Shown here piece by piece: positions 1-10,599 of a stretch of DNA of 64,000 nucleotides; the first letter of the stretch is position 1, and each line of letters opens with the position of its first letter. The stretch is from assembly GCA_039881145.1 (NCBI GenBank), contig JAYKKI010000038.1:4444501-4508500 (forward strand), read 5' to 3'. Source of the DNA: Druceiella hillmani. Its lineage: Eukaryota; Arthropoda; Insecta; Lepidoptera; Hepialidae. The translations under genes were made by a program, and so were the position numbers. Below the pieces are notes generated by a model. The model was given only the letters and a program-made list of their open reading frames with translations, was not told the origin of the DNA and searched no databases.

Positions 1-1464
1 TTCGATTCTTAAGATTTTAGTTTTGTATAAGTTAGGAGTATAGTTTTGAGAGGAAATAGAAATACTAAAATGAATGAGACACATTCCTTTTTCTGCTTCA
101 CGCTGAAGAATATGACTTATAGAATTTACGATATTTCAAGAGTTTCCAAACAGTTTAATTACACTGGATAAATTCTATAAACTTCTTAAAAAAATTCTAC
201 TTAAAAATAACTACTTAAAAATTTTGTAAAAATTGAAAAACATAATTTCATTTAGCTTATAAAGATAATAAAAACATACCTGGTTCACTGTGTTTAAAAT
301 ATTGTTTCTATCATTTTTTTATGCAGCATATAGAATGATGTAGCACAGAATTAATTCAATCAAACTTTTATTACTTTCTTTGGCAAAATCTTGTATTTTT
401 TAAATCACATGCCCTATGTGGTGCATTTTGCACATGCTGCCATACGAAAAAATAAACCAACTAACATGTGCAACGTATGACTTTCCCCTGCTACCACTGT
501 CCATAGTATGTAGCGTCTCAGAAGAACTGTCCTGGATCATTTAAGAATGTATAAATTGGTCAGTATCGGTAACGAGTTAGCATTGATTGCCCATAATGGG
601 TAAGGAGGATTTTTATTTTCTTGAATTTCTACATAAAACAAAATGCACACAAATATTTAACTGATTTCACAATTTTTACCATACTCTTTTTCTTATAAAG
701 CCAATTTCCTTTTTCACTGGTTTTAGAAAATAACAAAACTGTTCCCATTTAGGCTCTAAAAATCCATACCTAAAACACTGAAGACTAATTACATAAATCT
801 CTGAAAAATCTCTTTGAAAGGCATTATCAATCTTTATTTTTCTTTTAAAATTTCTAATAATTTTACAAGACTGATAGTTCTTGCTAGTATAAAAAAGTTA
901 CAGGACTTTTTAAATTAAAAAAATATTTTATAAGTTCACAGTTTTTAATACATACATAATGTCCCCCAGAAAACTTTGATATGTAACAAAAGTATATGCA
1001 GACTGATATTGTTTCTGGTCTACTTTGAACGAGTGTACACTCTTGTCCGAGAGTTCGATGTAACCTTTTTAAAATTTATTATCTTTTATAATACTTACAA
1101 ATTTTTGAAGCATTTGGAAGATAAAAAAATGTTTTTTCAAATAATTCTACTACTTATGTGTTAAAATTGAGACTACCATCACTGTTAAACTAATTCATTG
1201 GAACAAAAAGTGAAAATATTTATGATCCAATATATTAATATCACAATAAATCTTGAACTTTTTATATTACAATAATCAGTTACTGTTGACATATGTAAAA
1301 GACTATATCATTTGGACAAAATGACATTATTATTTGGAATTATATTAATAATAGTTTTTTTTTATTTTTGAACATTATTATCTTGTAAAAGCACATTATT
1401 TGTAATGTAATGTTTTTAACCAGTTGGGGATAGACCTGCTGCATATTATTTTTAAGTTCTTTTC
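1..1464. other. AT-rich DNA without a recognisable gene
   Basis: No open frame here shows a known domain on either strand. The short open frame around 976-1164 has low-complexity, Phe/Leu-rich composition expected by chance in such AT-rich DNA. A slightly more G+C-rich patch lies near 420-600, but none of its frames gave a recognisable protein. Confidence 0.6.
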
Positions 1465-2335
1465 ATTGGAGGAAGTCTGTCCAGGTGAAATTTTAAGAAA
1501 ATTGTGAGAACAGTTCAGTGAAAATACTTTGGTTACAAGTGTTTTATTGGCACAAAAGATTCTCTGAAGTGTGAGAGACCAAAGTACATATTCAACGGTA
1601 ACTGATCCTATTAAAGATGACCATCACACCACTTCTAAAATCACGTTGGGAGTTAACATCAGCATTGGGACTATCCATTCAATTATTCCCAATGAATTTA
1701 ATTTTATCAGTATTATGGCTCATTGGCTACCACACATTCTTTCTGAGGAGCAAAAAACGTTAACCATGACTTCTGCCAGTGGCTTTTTGCTTGTTATCGG
1801 ACTGAAAGGGGCCCATTTTCCAGTTATATAGTGACTTATAATGGGACTTAGATTAATCATTATACTCCTAAGAGTGAAGAGACGAATAACGATGATTAAA
1901 CAATGGTGTCAAAATGAAAATACCGCCCCAGTGAAAGTTAAAACTCGTTTCTCAGCACGAGAAAGTTCTTCTAATAATGTTCTGGGACTCAAAAGGCATT
2001 CTTTTCCTGGAATTCCTTCACCGTCAGAGAACATTAAATGCTACTTATTACTAAACTCTCTTGCGTCAAATGAAGGCTGTTTATTGCAACAAAAGACGAC
2101 GTCCATTTATCAGGCCTGTCATTTTACGATTATGTTCGATCCCATCCGGCAATTGAAATAAGTAAGAAATTGAATAAAATGTTAATGGAACTGTCACTTG
2201 AACACCACCACACAGTCCAAATGTATCGCCATGTTATTTCCACACTGAAAGGGGCTTTACAATGGTGGCATTTCACCGATGCACCCAGTGGCTGTCAGCC
2301 CCTTTTCTTTTTACAGTTATGCAATAAAAATTTTC
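1465..2335 (+). pseudogene. mariner-family transposase pseudogene
   Basis: This is the relic of a mariner (Tc1/mariner superfamily) transposase, which cuts and pastes its element at TA sites. Reading across frames, the N-terminal helix-turn-helix part gives GEILRKL followed by FYWHKRFSE, the mariner WHKRF signature. Further on come HWLPHILSEEQK (the linker motif usually seen as RWVPHLLTEEQK), NHYTPKSEE (after the first catalytic region), FWDSKGILFLEFL, a degenerate second catalytic block FYDYVRSHPA, and LKGALQWWHF, equivalent to LKEALRGRRF near the C-terminus. The order and spacing match the whole family of about 340 residues. The frame changes at least three times and in-frame stops are present. 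The first catalytic Asp appears to be Asn and the third is not visible. I could not find terminal inverted repeats with confidence. Family call firm, subfamily uncertain. Confidence 0.8.
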
Positions 2336-2715
2336 CGATCTAGTGTGAAAAATATGTTTTCAAAGCTGAAGGTTATGTAGAAAAACGACATAATTTTTGT
2401 TAATTATATTTTCATACTGTTAAAATTTAAAAAATTATTCTTTTTTTTAGTTTAATGTCTTTCGTATTTCAGAGAAGGGATCCAATAATATTTTAATTAA
2501 TATCGGCCTAAACAATAATTTGTGTATACTTGAATGATCAAACTATAAATTGGCTGAATTGATTTACATTTCGAAGGAAAAAACGTATACTCCTAAATAA
2601 ACAAAATTGCTTAATGATTGCTCTTATATTTGATAATTGCTGTTACTTAATAATATAAATGATGTGTATAATTTCTATTGGTTGTAGGCTTGTGTGTAAG
2701 TATGCTGCATACGTG

Positions 2716-2923
2716 TAATGGTAGCTTCCCATGGCATGTGATTTCACTGGCCGTGCTGCATAGAGAACAGCACACAGCAGGTAGGTAAGACGATGGAAGG
2801 GGGGGTGGTCCTATCACAAACACATTGTATGTGAAATCCCTATTACCGCATTACCCATCTCCTGTGTGCCAACATCATTATATGGCACGGCTGTGAAATC
2901 ACGGGCCATGGGGAGCCACCTTA
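2716..2923. repeat. foldback (inverted-repeat) element, MITE-like
   Basis: Two arms of about 40 bp, at 2716-2756 and 2885-2923, are near reverse complements. Both contain a CCATGG core and a GTGATTTCAC-type block. They enclose about 130 bp. The element is clearly richer in G+C than its surroundings. It has no coding frame and no obvious target-site duplication. It could be a non-autonomous DNA transposon or a folded SINE-like unit. Confidence 0.55.
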
Positions 2924-3210
2924 AGAGGCCCCTTATGGTTTTGTTTTGCATGAATTTGAAATATTCTTAGTGCTATATAAAACATAACATTTTCAGAAAA
3001 CTTAGCATTTCAAATCTAGCTATTACATTATGATAAATATTATTTTAAACTTAAATTAAAAATTGATATTTATGTCTACTTCTTATGCTACTTGCCTTCT
3101 GGCGATTGTAAAAATAGCGGTAGGACATTTCATTTACACCAATTATTTTATTTAATGTAACGATCATATAAAATTAAATATGAAAATAAAACACAGAATT
3201 TCATACAAAA

Positions 3211-3216
3211 TTTATT
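3211..3216 (-). promoter_or_regulatory. candidate polyadenylation signal of the TIL exon
   Basis: An AATAAA hexamer on the minus strand, about 190 bases after the stop codon of the TIL-domain exon. The placement is normal for an insect 3' UTR, but the hexamer is common by chance in DNA this AT-rich. Confidence 0.3.
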
Positions 3217-3406
3217 TCTTCCTCATTTTTTCACCAAACTAAAGATACATTCTATGAAGAGAAAGTATTGATTGTTAGAGCTATTAATAAAGAAACCATA
3301 ATATTTAATTTTATATTTAAAAGCCTATGTAAATGGGAATAAAAGGCATTACGATTAATATGTTCTTATAAACATATAGGTTAGTTTATGTTTTACTATA
3401 CATTTG

Positions 3407-3560
3407 TCAGCATAACCTATCTTCGATACATTTACTAGTTAGAAAATCTCTTGCATAATTATCCTTACAAACACATCCTGGTTCACACCTTGCTCCACAT
3501 ATCTGTTTTCTATTTTGGCATGTTCTCTGACAAAGTCCATTACATATATTACATATATTC
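3407..3560 (-). CDS. terminal exon encoding a TIL-type cysteine-rich protease-inhibitor domain
   Basis: Reading the minus strand from an acceptor-like site (a TTATAG preceded by a mildly pyrimidine-rich tract), an open frame encodes ten cysteines and ends in TGA right after the last one. The spacing after the second Cys is C-x3-C-x3-C-x6-C-x3-C-x3-C-x1-C-x12-C-x5-C, with the hallmark CEPGCVCKDNYAR. This is the trypsin-inhibitor-like (TIL, I8) fold used by secreted serine-protease inhibitors and by mucin or vitellogenin-like proteins. The first two Cys are only two residues apart (NICNIC) instead of the usual six to eight. Either the first is not structural or the true first Cys lies in an upstream exon. 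The frame has no lesion, unlike every transposon gene in the window, which suggests host gene sequence under constraint. No signal-peptide exon was found upstream, at higher coordinates. Function as an inhibitor is inferred from the fold; the reactive-site residue is unknown. Confidence 0.68.
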
Positions 3561-6189
3561 CTATAAATTTGATGTAGAACAACTGTTTGTTTACCCTGGT
3601 TAAATTACTGAATGTATATTGAAATTATGCATGACAATAAAAAAAATAAAGCTATTAATATTTGTCTGTAACAGGGAAAATATTAAGAATAACATGAAAT
3701 ATATTAAGAATAATTTTTAGAGTTTGAGAAGAGAATTTTCTTTATTAATTAAATTTTAATAAATAATAGTTCTTCATTCATTTATTTAAAATGTAGCATT
3801 GTTACAAATAAACATATTAAGTCTTTCAATATAGAGTATTGAATCAAAATAATTTGTTTAGTTACAATAATTAATGAGCTTTGAGAATAACACCTCTTTA
3901 TTGTGCAAAATATTTATGATGGACATATATTTTTGTAAATTTTAATATTGAAAACACAAACAGTAAAAAACTATCATATTTTTTCATAAGTTCTTGGCTA
4001 AGATCAGTAATAAAATCAACTGTTCATATTGAAATTTTATAAAACGATCTAAACATTTGTTTACCCCATGCATTGACAGATTAAAATTTCATACCTAGAT
4101 AATGAAACTTCTTAATTATGATTTATATAAACTAATTAGATTATAGTAACTCCTCATTGTCCATAGATTTACTGTTTGTACTTTTAAGTATTCACTGTTT
4201 TTGATTTTACACATTGTAGTTTTATATTATAATGGTACTACATAAACACACATATATGCACCCTTGCATGTGGATATGTGTATGTGTGTTTATGGAATAT
4301 GTATGTGTGTTTGTTCAAAGCACTGCTTTGTAAAATATAGCCTGAGTGCGTGTGTGTATTTGTTCAAAGCACTGCTTTGAAAAAAATGTTGAAAAAAAAA
4401 AATCTTGCCAATTTAATGGAAGGTCCTAAATAATTACAGTTGTCAACAATTAAAGATAATTAGAAAAAATATGGGCAGAAAACATTGTTTATATGATGGA
4501 AAGAAGTTTAAAGATGAATAGAGGGCTGAAACAATTGACATCACCTTATAGAGAATTTAAAACTAACGGAAGGAGTTTCATAATCTGCAGTTACTTTAAA
4601 GAATAGCGAGCTGTTACTGTATGTTAAATTCACATTATTTTGTAATTTTTAAATACTAATATAGATCTTCTTCTTCTTTTGAAAATGTTATGCATTAATT
4701 ATATACAGATATATTAGGGACTTACGTCGCCAAACTGCTACTGTAGATATAAAGGGGTATAGAGAGGCTTGTAAAATTTGGGTGACTGTAAAAGCTATAA
4801 AAGTTTTGATAAATTTTCCAGGGATTGTGAAATAGGATTATGGATGGTGTAATGGGGTTATAGAATCATGTTAGCACATTGAAGATAACTATCACACCAT
4901 GTACTTAAGTCTAGGTTAATAGTAAAGAGTTTGCTACGAGGACTTTAAATATCCTACAACTAAACATAGTTGGTACACGGAAAAATTTTAAGAACTATTC
5001 AGCATACTTCATGAACGACTTGACATTTGCAGGGAACAAATGTGAACTCAAACCTGAAAGTAAACATAAAGAGGTACACCATTCTAAAATACAGAAAACC
5101 GTTCAAGTAGAGGACTCGCTTTTCTGCTTTTTTGATTAAACCTTTTGGCATCAAATACGAAGAGATCACATACGTCATCTGCAAACTACTCTACGAGTGA
5201 CGTGAAAATTCAAGCAAATATTTTGATTCTGCCAAACAAGAATGTTTAAGTCCTGAATCCTACATACTCAGACAATTCTAATATATACCTTCTTTGCGAA
5301 CTTTTGAAATTAAAATGATTTTGGAAGATTTTTATGACGAGAATCCTTTATAGGGATCAATAATTTCAAATAAAAAATGCTTATAACTTCTTTCATTGAC
5401 ATTGACTCTTCACTTTTTAGAAATAAAGAATATATTTTTAAAAAAATTACTAAATTTTTAATATCACAGCTAATAATTACCGGTCAGTGAATCCTACCTC
5501 ATGGAAAGTTTTTAAAAAACCCTTTAGTAATAATTCTTCAATCATTAATTCGAAATCGAAAGAAGAGAGAGTTTCTATAAAACTGACTAGTATGAAGGGC
5601 AAATGTCAGATCCTCCCCATTGTTTATTGTAATATAAAGAAAACATAAATGTTACAAAATTAATTTTAAAATTTAGATTTTTGAATATCAATTTGATTTC
5701 TTTAACACATGTAGTTTATAAAAACTAAAATAAAAATATTTCTTACATTTACCGTCAAATGTCAAATGTTATTGTCAAATCATGGAATGTCAATACTTGT
5801 TTTTCCACATCTTATATGTTATGATATTTTGTATTAAATATATTTTTGGTGTACAAATATTCTTTACTTTATTCTTCATGTACACTGATTATCAGATAAT
5901 GTGATGAATCAGCAAAGTGATCCTCATTGAAGATATTTAGAGTAGATAAAACTAAGAGTAAATAAAATCTAATTAGGCACAGAAGTAAAACGTTTTTGTC
6001 AGTCTATGCATAACTCACTGCAAGGCATTGTTGTTTATATAGATTAACAATTTTACTCTTTTTGCGATCGCAAAAGTTTATATAGAATTTTCTTTCCAAA
6101 CCAGTCAAATATGGCATCTAGTTTTAGTAGTTTTTTTATTCTAACAATATCTATCTCTTTCATACCATCATTTACACAGGAAAAACAAG
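3561..6189. other. AT-rich DNA, presumably intron or intergenic; no gene seen
   Basis: Upstream (minus strand) of the TIL exon. I searched for a signal-peptide exon with a donor site and found none I would defend. A minus-strand GTAAGT at about 4722-4727 follows a short open stretch without a start codon. A 61-codon minus-strand frame at 4999-5184 has no recognisable motif. The direct repeats at 4310-4379 are listed separately. Confidence 0.5.
4310..4379. repeat. direct repeat of a near-perfect palindrome
   Basis: The 21-base word TTTGTTCAAAGCACTGCTTTG occurs at 4310-4330 and again at 4359-4379, separated by a TG-rich spacer. Its core, CAAAGCA-C-TGCTTTG, is a palindrome with one central base. 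It sits next to a degenerate (TG)n tract, so replication slippage of a microsatellite-bearing unit is the simplest origin. Confidence 0.6.
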
Positions 6190-6640
6190 TAATGAGAGAA
6201 ATACCAAGAGGAAAGAGTAGTGAAAGCATTTATAGCTGCTTACTGATACAGCTGTAGAGATAGCGCGATGGATAATTATTTTACAATGTTATTTCTTGCC
6301 AAATACTTGCTTTCATGGAATTTCACTTTACTTGGTACTTTTTTCATTTTTTTTAGTAAAGTGAGTTTTATGAAATTTTACTTTTCTTACTTTACTTTAT
6401 ATCCTGAACAAATTGAAGGAAGTATACCCTATTGTCTTTGGATTCCATGAAAACGTAACGCTGTCTTCCTATATGTTAAAGAAGACTAAAGCAGTAATTC
6501 TGATAGCAATGAAGCATTTCAACATGACTATGAACAATGGTGATAAGAAGAAATTCCGTATTACTATGTTTTATAAGAAATATAAAAGTCAAAGTGATCA
6601 ACACATGCATTATTGAATGTCAACCTTTGAAATGGAACAG
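6190..6640 (+). pseudogene. piggyBac-like transposase fragment (copy 1)
   Basis: A fragment of the catalytic core of a piggyBac-type transposase. ERVVKAFIAAY leads into the motif MDNYFTMLFLAKYLL, then FTLLGTF. This is the family's third-Asp block (usually DNYFTSLPLA..LL, then TLVGT). After a frame change come FHENVTLSSYMLKKTKAVIL and an HFNMTMN block, equivalent to the SYVPKKNKAVILLSTMH region, and then KKKFRITMFYKKY, equivalent to the KPEII.FYNKTK that precedes the GVD motif. The Asp of the DNYFT motif is kept. The upstream two-thirds of the gene and the Cys-rich C-terminus are missing, an in-frame stop lies before the DNYFT motif, and the GVDTMDQ motif is degenerate. Neither terminal repeats nor a TTAA duplication could be located. 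Confidence 0.62.
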
Positions 6641-7699
6641 CAGAAGCGAATGCATGACCAAATATAAATTTCTCAACAAGTACCTCAATAATCCTCTTAT
6701 CACAGAAACTGGATTGTTCCAGACATAAACATTTCCAACACCTACGGTGAGAATAGGCCATTTTAACACTCTAAGAAATGTATGAATATGCAGCTCTGGA
6801 TCATGTTTTTGATTATCTCTCCACTATTGCAGCCTTATTGAATATTGACATTGTGCTCACTAATGAAATTATTTATGGGAACAAAACTAGTAAATAGTCT
6901 GCTGTTGTCTCCCAGGCATTTAAAGTTAACGGACATACACTTCTGTGGCCATAACTGTAACAACATAATTAAAGTGTTCTTATATTTGAATAACAATGAG
7001 TATCCTATATTTGAACACTACTGCATAAACCAACTTAGACACAAATTAATTTAAAAAGTGTAATTTATTAGATTATTCTTTATATTTGATATTTCAGGTA
7101 AGTTTCTAAGTCACATGAGAGATAATACTGAAAGTTTTTAAAATGTCGAAAGTGGAACCATGTAGTAAATTTATAATTTATTAATTGTTTTTCAAAATAG
7201 TCGCCATAGCACTCTATACATTTAACGCAAGTTATGTGGAAAGTGTTTACCACAATATTTCAAATAAAGAGGATATGTGAAAAGAATCACATTTTCCTTA
7301 TTTCGTGTCAATGTGTTGGCAGCTGTCGACATTTTAACTGCAACGAAATTTTTCGTATTAAAGACATACAGATGACATATTCTTTAATCCTTAAGGGTTA
7401 TCCTAATTGTTATCATTTTTGTTGAATCATGCACTTTTATGTATTTCTTACAAAAATGTGTCTGTTTTGTGATTATTTTAGTTGAGTAGGAGAAATTTTA
7501 TATATTCTTAATAAATATTGTGTTTGTATTACACGAAGACTGTTTTATGTACTACAAAAAGAAATGAGAAAGAAGCTCAATTGTTTTTGGACGTGTCTAA
7601 ATCGACCATGTTTTTACACCCAACTATAATCTTAAAGGGGGTATAGCATCATAATAGCGTTTAGGGATAAATAGTGTTTGATGAATCTGTTATTTTAAT

Positions 7700-7700
<1 letters not shown>
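6641..7700. other. AT-rich DNA, possible 3' remains of the piggyBac copy
   Basis: Short open frames exist on the plus strand (6845-7054 and 7234-7425), but their translations do not match the piggyBac C-terminus or any other family I recognise. Nothing else is supported. Confidence 0.4.
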
Positions 7701-7779
<79 letters not shown>

Positions 7780-7808
7780 ATAATTATTACACACACACAC
7801 ACACACAC

Positions 7809-7859
<51 letters not shown>

Positions 7860-7860
7860 C
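7701..7860. repeat. compound palindromic microsatellite (TA)n(TG)n...(CA)n(TA)n(TG)n
   Basis: A (TA)n block is followed by about nine TG, a short AT spacer, about ten CA, and a second (TA)n ending in TG. The TG and CA arms are mutually complementary, so roughly 150 bases could fold as one hairpin or cruciform. The open frame across it (repeated Ile-Tyr codons) is a product of the repeat and not a gene. Confidence 0.9.
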
Positions 7861-8076
7861 AATGATACAATTTGAGAATTTAAAATAGCGAACATTATTT
7901 GGATATCATTTTATTTGGATACAGTTCAAAAATATGTAAAGCTCTAAGCTAATTGATGTGCAATAACCACTCGCTTCATTTTATAGAAGGTTATTTTAAA
8001 CCCAATAAATTAATTAGTTCATCAGGTAATAAATAAAGACAATTTTTCCTTAAATTTATTCTCAATGCCCAAGAGT

Positions 8077-8145
8077 TGCAAAAGTCAAACTTAATTAAAG
8101 CAATATTGATTAATAATATTGGCTTAATTAACTTTGACTTTTGCA
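8077..8145. repeat. 31-bp-stem hairpin with a 7-base loop
   Basis: Arms 8077-8107 and 8115-8145 are reverse complements with two mismatches, around the loop GATTAAT. Stem length and loop size are compatible with a miRNA-type precursor or with a tiny decayed foldback transposon. The sequence alone cannot decide between them. No coding frame crosses it. Confidence 0.55.
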
Positions 8146-10599
8146 TCTAATAAAACTAATCATTCAAAATAAATTAAATTATATTTCTTTTTGGATGTCA
8201 CAATTATAATTTGGATAAAAATTATGTAAATCAAAGGCTAGTCTGTTTATTAATCAACGAACAAATATTTTGTTGTGACATACCCAGTACACCTCTTTAA
8301 ATTTCATTTGTTATTCCAATGCATTAAGTAGACAAAATAAATGTAAAAAAATTTCTAATTAGATGTATTCTAGTTATATTGTAACACAAAACCTGTATGC
8401 TTGGAGAAAATAGAAAAGATTTAAGATTAAGTAATATTGTGTCTTCTAAACAAGTATTTGATTAAAATTTTTATTTAGTTTTATATATCAATAATTGTTA
8501 ACAGAGTAAAAAATAATTATAGTGAGTTGCTAATCAAACATTTTTTTTAAGTATAATAAATATATAGATACGAAACTTTAGATAATAATCGATTAATCAG
8601 AATTGACTTTCAATTAACCAAAAGATATTCAAAAATAATTTTTACCTATTGTTTCTATAGTTTTTCCATGTATTTTCAAAATTCAAAAGATGTAAATCAG
8701 AAGGCAAATTTTTACCACCATATTGATCCAAATAATTTTTGCTTATGCTAATGTCCAATTAATATAATGTACAACTGTCACAATGAAAACACAACCAAAT
8801 TTAAAGTTATTGATTTTACGTAAAAAAAAACTACAAAACATTTGCATTTTACAAAAGCAAAGTTATGACAAGTGCCAGTCTTCATCTGTTCCACCTGTTT
8901 AAATATAAATTGCTTATAGGATTAAAATAATATGTAGCCACTATTGCCAGCAGCATTTCCAAAAATTGTATTTTTATTATCTAGCATACCAGTTATTAAG
9001 GAAAATGCACAAAAATAGGTGACAGACACTTTTACAACATCTACATAATTAAATTATAACTAATAAACATTGAAAATTCTTTCAAATGTTACTTAATTTG
9101 AAAGGACATAATGGGTTTTATTTAAAACAGTGAAATTTTGAGTGACACATTGTAAATTAATAAATTAAGATAACATCGTGAAATTTCTCTTCTCAGGTGA
9201 AACTCAAAAAATATTTGGGACAAGACTTGCAAAGTATGTTCTTCCTATGCGATGAAAGTTGTGACACTTTATTATTAATATGTATTCGTTATCTCCACTA
9301 TTAACCTTTAAATAGTGAAGTGGGTGTCTCACAGAAAGAGGTAACACAAAACTTGGAACCTTTGTAAGTTTTTATAGTACATTTTTATATATTTTCACCG
9401 TCGCTTTCAGTTGTTTTGCAATTCTGTCGCATAAATCAGCTATTGGCCTTACGCTCAAAGGAAGATAACAGGTCGTAAAGGTCTCAGCGACGTGAGGTCA
9501 TAAAATTTTATAAATGTTAGCCCACAAACTGCACATTTTTTTATTCTCAAGGATGTGACCTCATTATATATTGTATTGTCTTCGATGGCTCTACCAGGAA
9601 TTCCTAGAATTGGAGGCATTTAAATCTCGACAACTAAAAACTTTATTACATGGATTTATGAAAGGTTGTACATAAGTTCCAAAAAAACTACCATAAGTTC
9701 CAAAAAAAAAACTAAAAGTAGTTTTACTAATTTTTTCTATGCACCATACAACAAAAGGTGTTGTTGTTGATATACCCAATAAACATTCTATTTATATGAG
9801 TGCAGAAAGCAATGGTGGCCACTCACAATTTTATGTAAAATCTTGCACTTAAGTGGTACAAATGTTTTCGTTTAAAATTAAAAATTTTTCAAGAGCATTG
9901 CAAATCTTGCAACATTTGAAATGTCGGGTTTTGCAATTACCATCTTCAAAGAGAGTTCAAAATTATTCTAAATGTGTTCCAAGTAAAGATTTGCCTCATG
10001 AACTTTAAAAGTCTATATAGAAGTAAAAAGAAATCAATAATAAAAATAAAATTCAATCAAATCAAGTTGAGTGTTGCAGTGCCAGATAAGAACTTAGGCC
10101 TGCTCAGATGCTAATTTGAAGTGGCTAAATAGAGTGCTACTGTTAAAAATAAAAAAATCCCTATCTATTCATTGAAGCTAGGGCTCACATTTCATAATTA
10201 CATAAATTTGGCTTTAGGTAATTACGGACTGATTTTGAAGTTTATAAAAATCTGAAATTTTAAGGAAACAATCCATAACTATAGAAGTATGTACCGATTA
10301 CATTAGATTATATGCTGAAAGGGAGGTAAGGTTGCTCACATCGGATTTGCCATCTTTTCTTAGGCTCACCATACACATGCCCCCGAGTGGTGTTAAATGA
10401 GCAGCAATGCTGAGTATCAGTCAGTGGTCATTCAAATTAACCTAACTTTTAACGTAATCACAAGGCTTGAGGGATTATATCCTCTATAAAAGAGTGACTA
10501 TTTCTCTCTCTTTTTTATGGAAATATGAATGATAATGTCATGCGATCTGGCTAACCCCCGCGTTTGCAGGTATAAAACCTGTTACCAAAGTCTACGCAG
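8146..10599. other. AT-rich DNA without a recognisable gene
   Basis: A 21-base A-rich tandem duplication occurs near 9671-9713. An acceptor-like TTCTCTTCTCAG at about 9185-9196 precedes some 35 open codons (VKLKKYLGQDLQ...) that I cannot assign. The stretch from about 10,330 is somewhat more G+C-rich and may be the 5' untranslated part of the following Jockey element. Confidence 0.45.

Noticed and set aside
4722..4727. Minus-strand GTAAGT as donor of an upstream TIL-gene exon
   Set aside because: The preceding open stretch lacks a start codon and any signal-peptide character.
5594..5620. GGGCAAATGTCAGATCCTCC, resembling the missing left end of hAT copy 1
   Set aside because: Nearly 9 kb from the coding relic, with intervening unrelated elements and only partial similarity to the right end.
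7180..7640. Possible mariner-like remains suggested by TCAAAATAGTCGCCAT
   Set aside because: Only one short word is reminiscent of mariner ends; the translated frames give no transposase motif.
7674..7865. 63-codon open frame rich in Ile-Tyr and Cys-Val
   Set aside because: It is the translation of the TA/TG/CA microsatellite.
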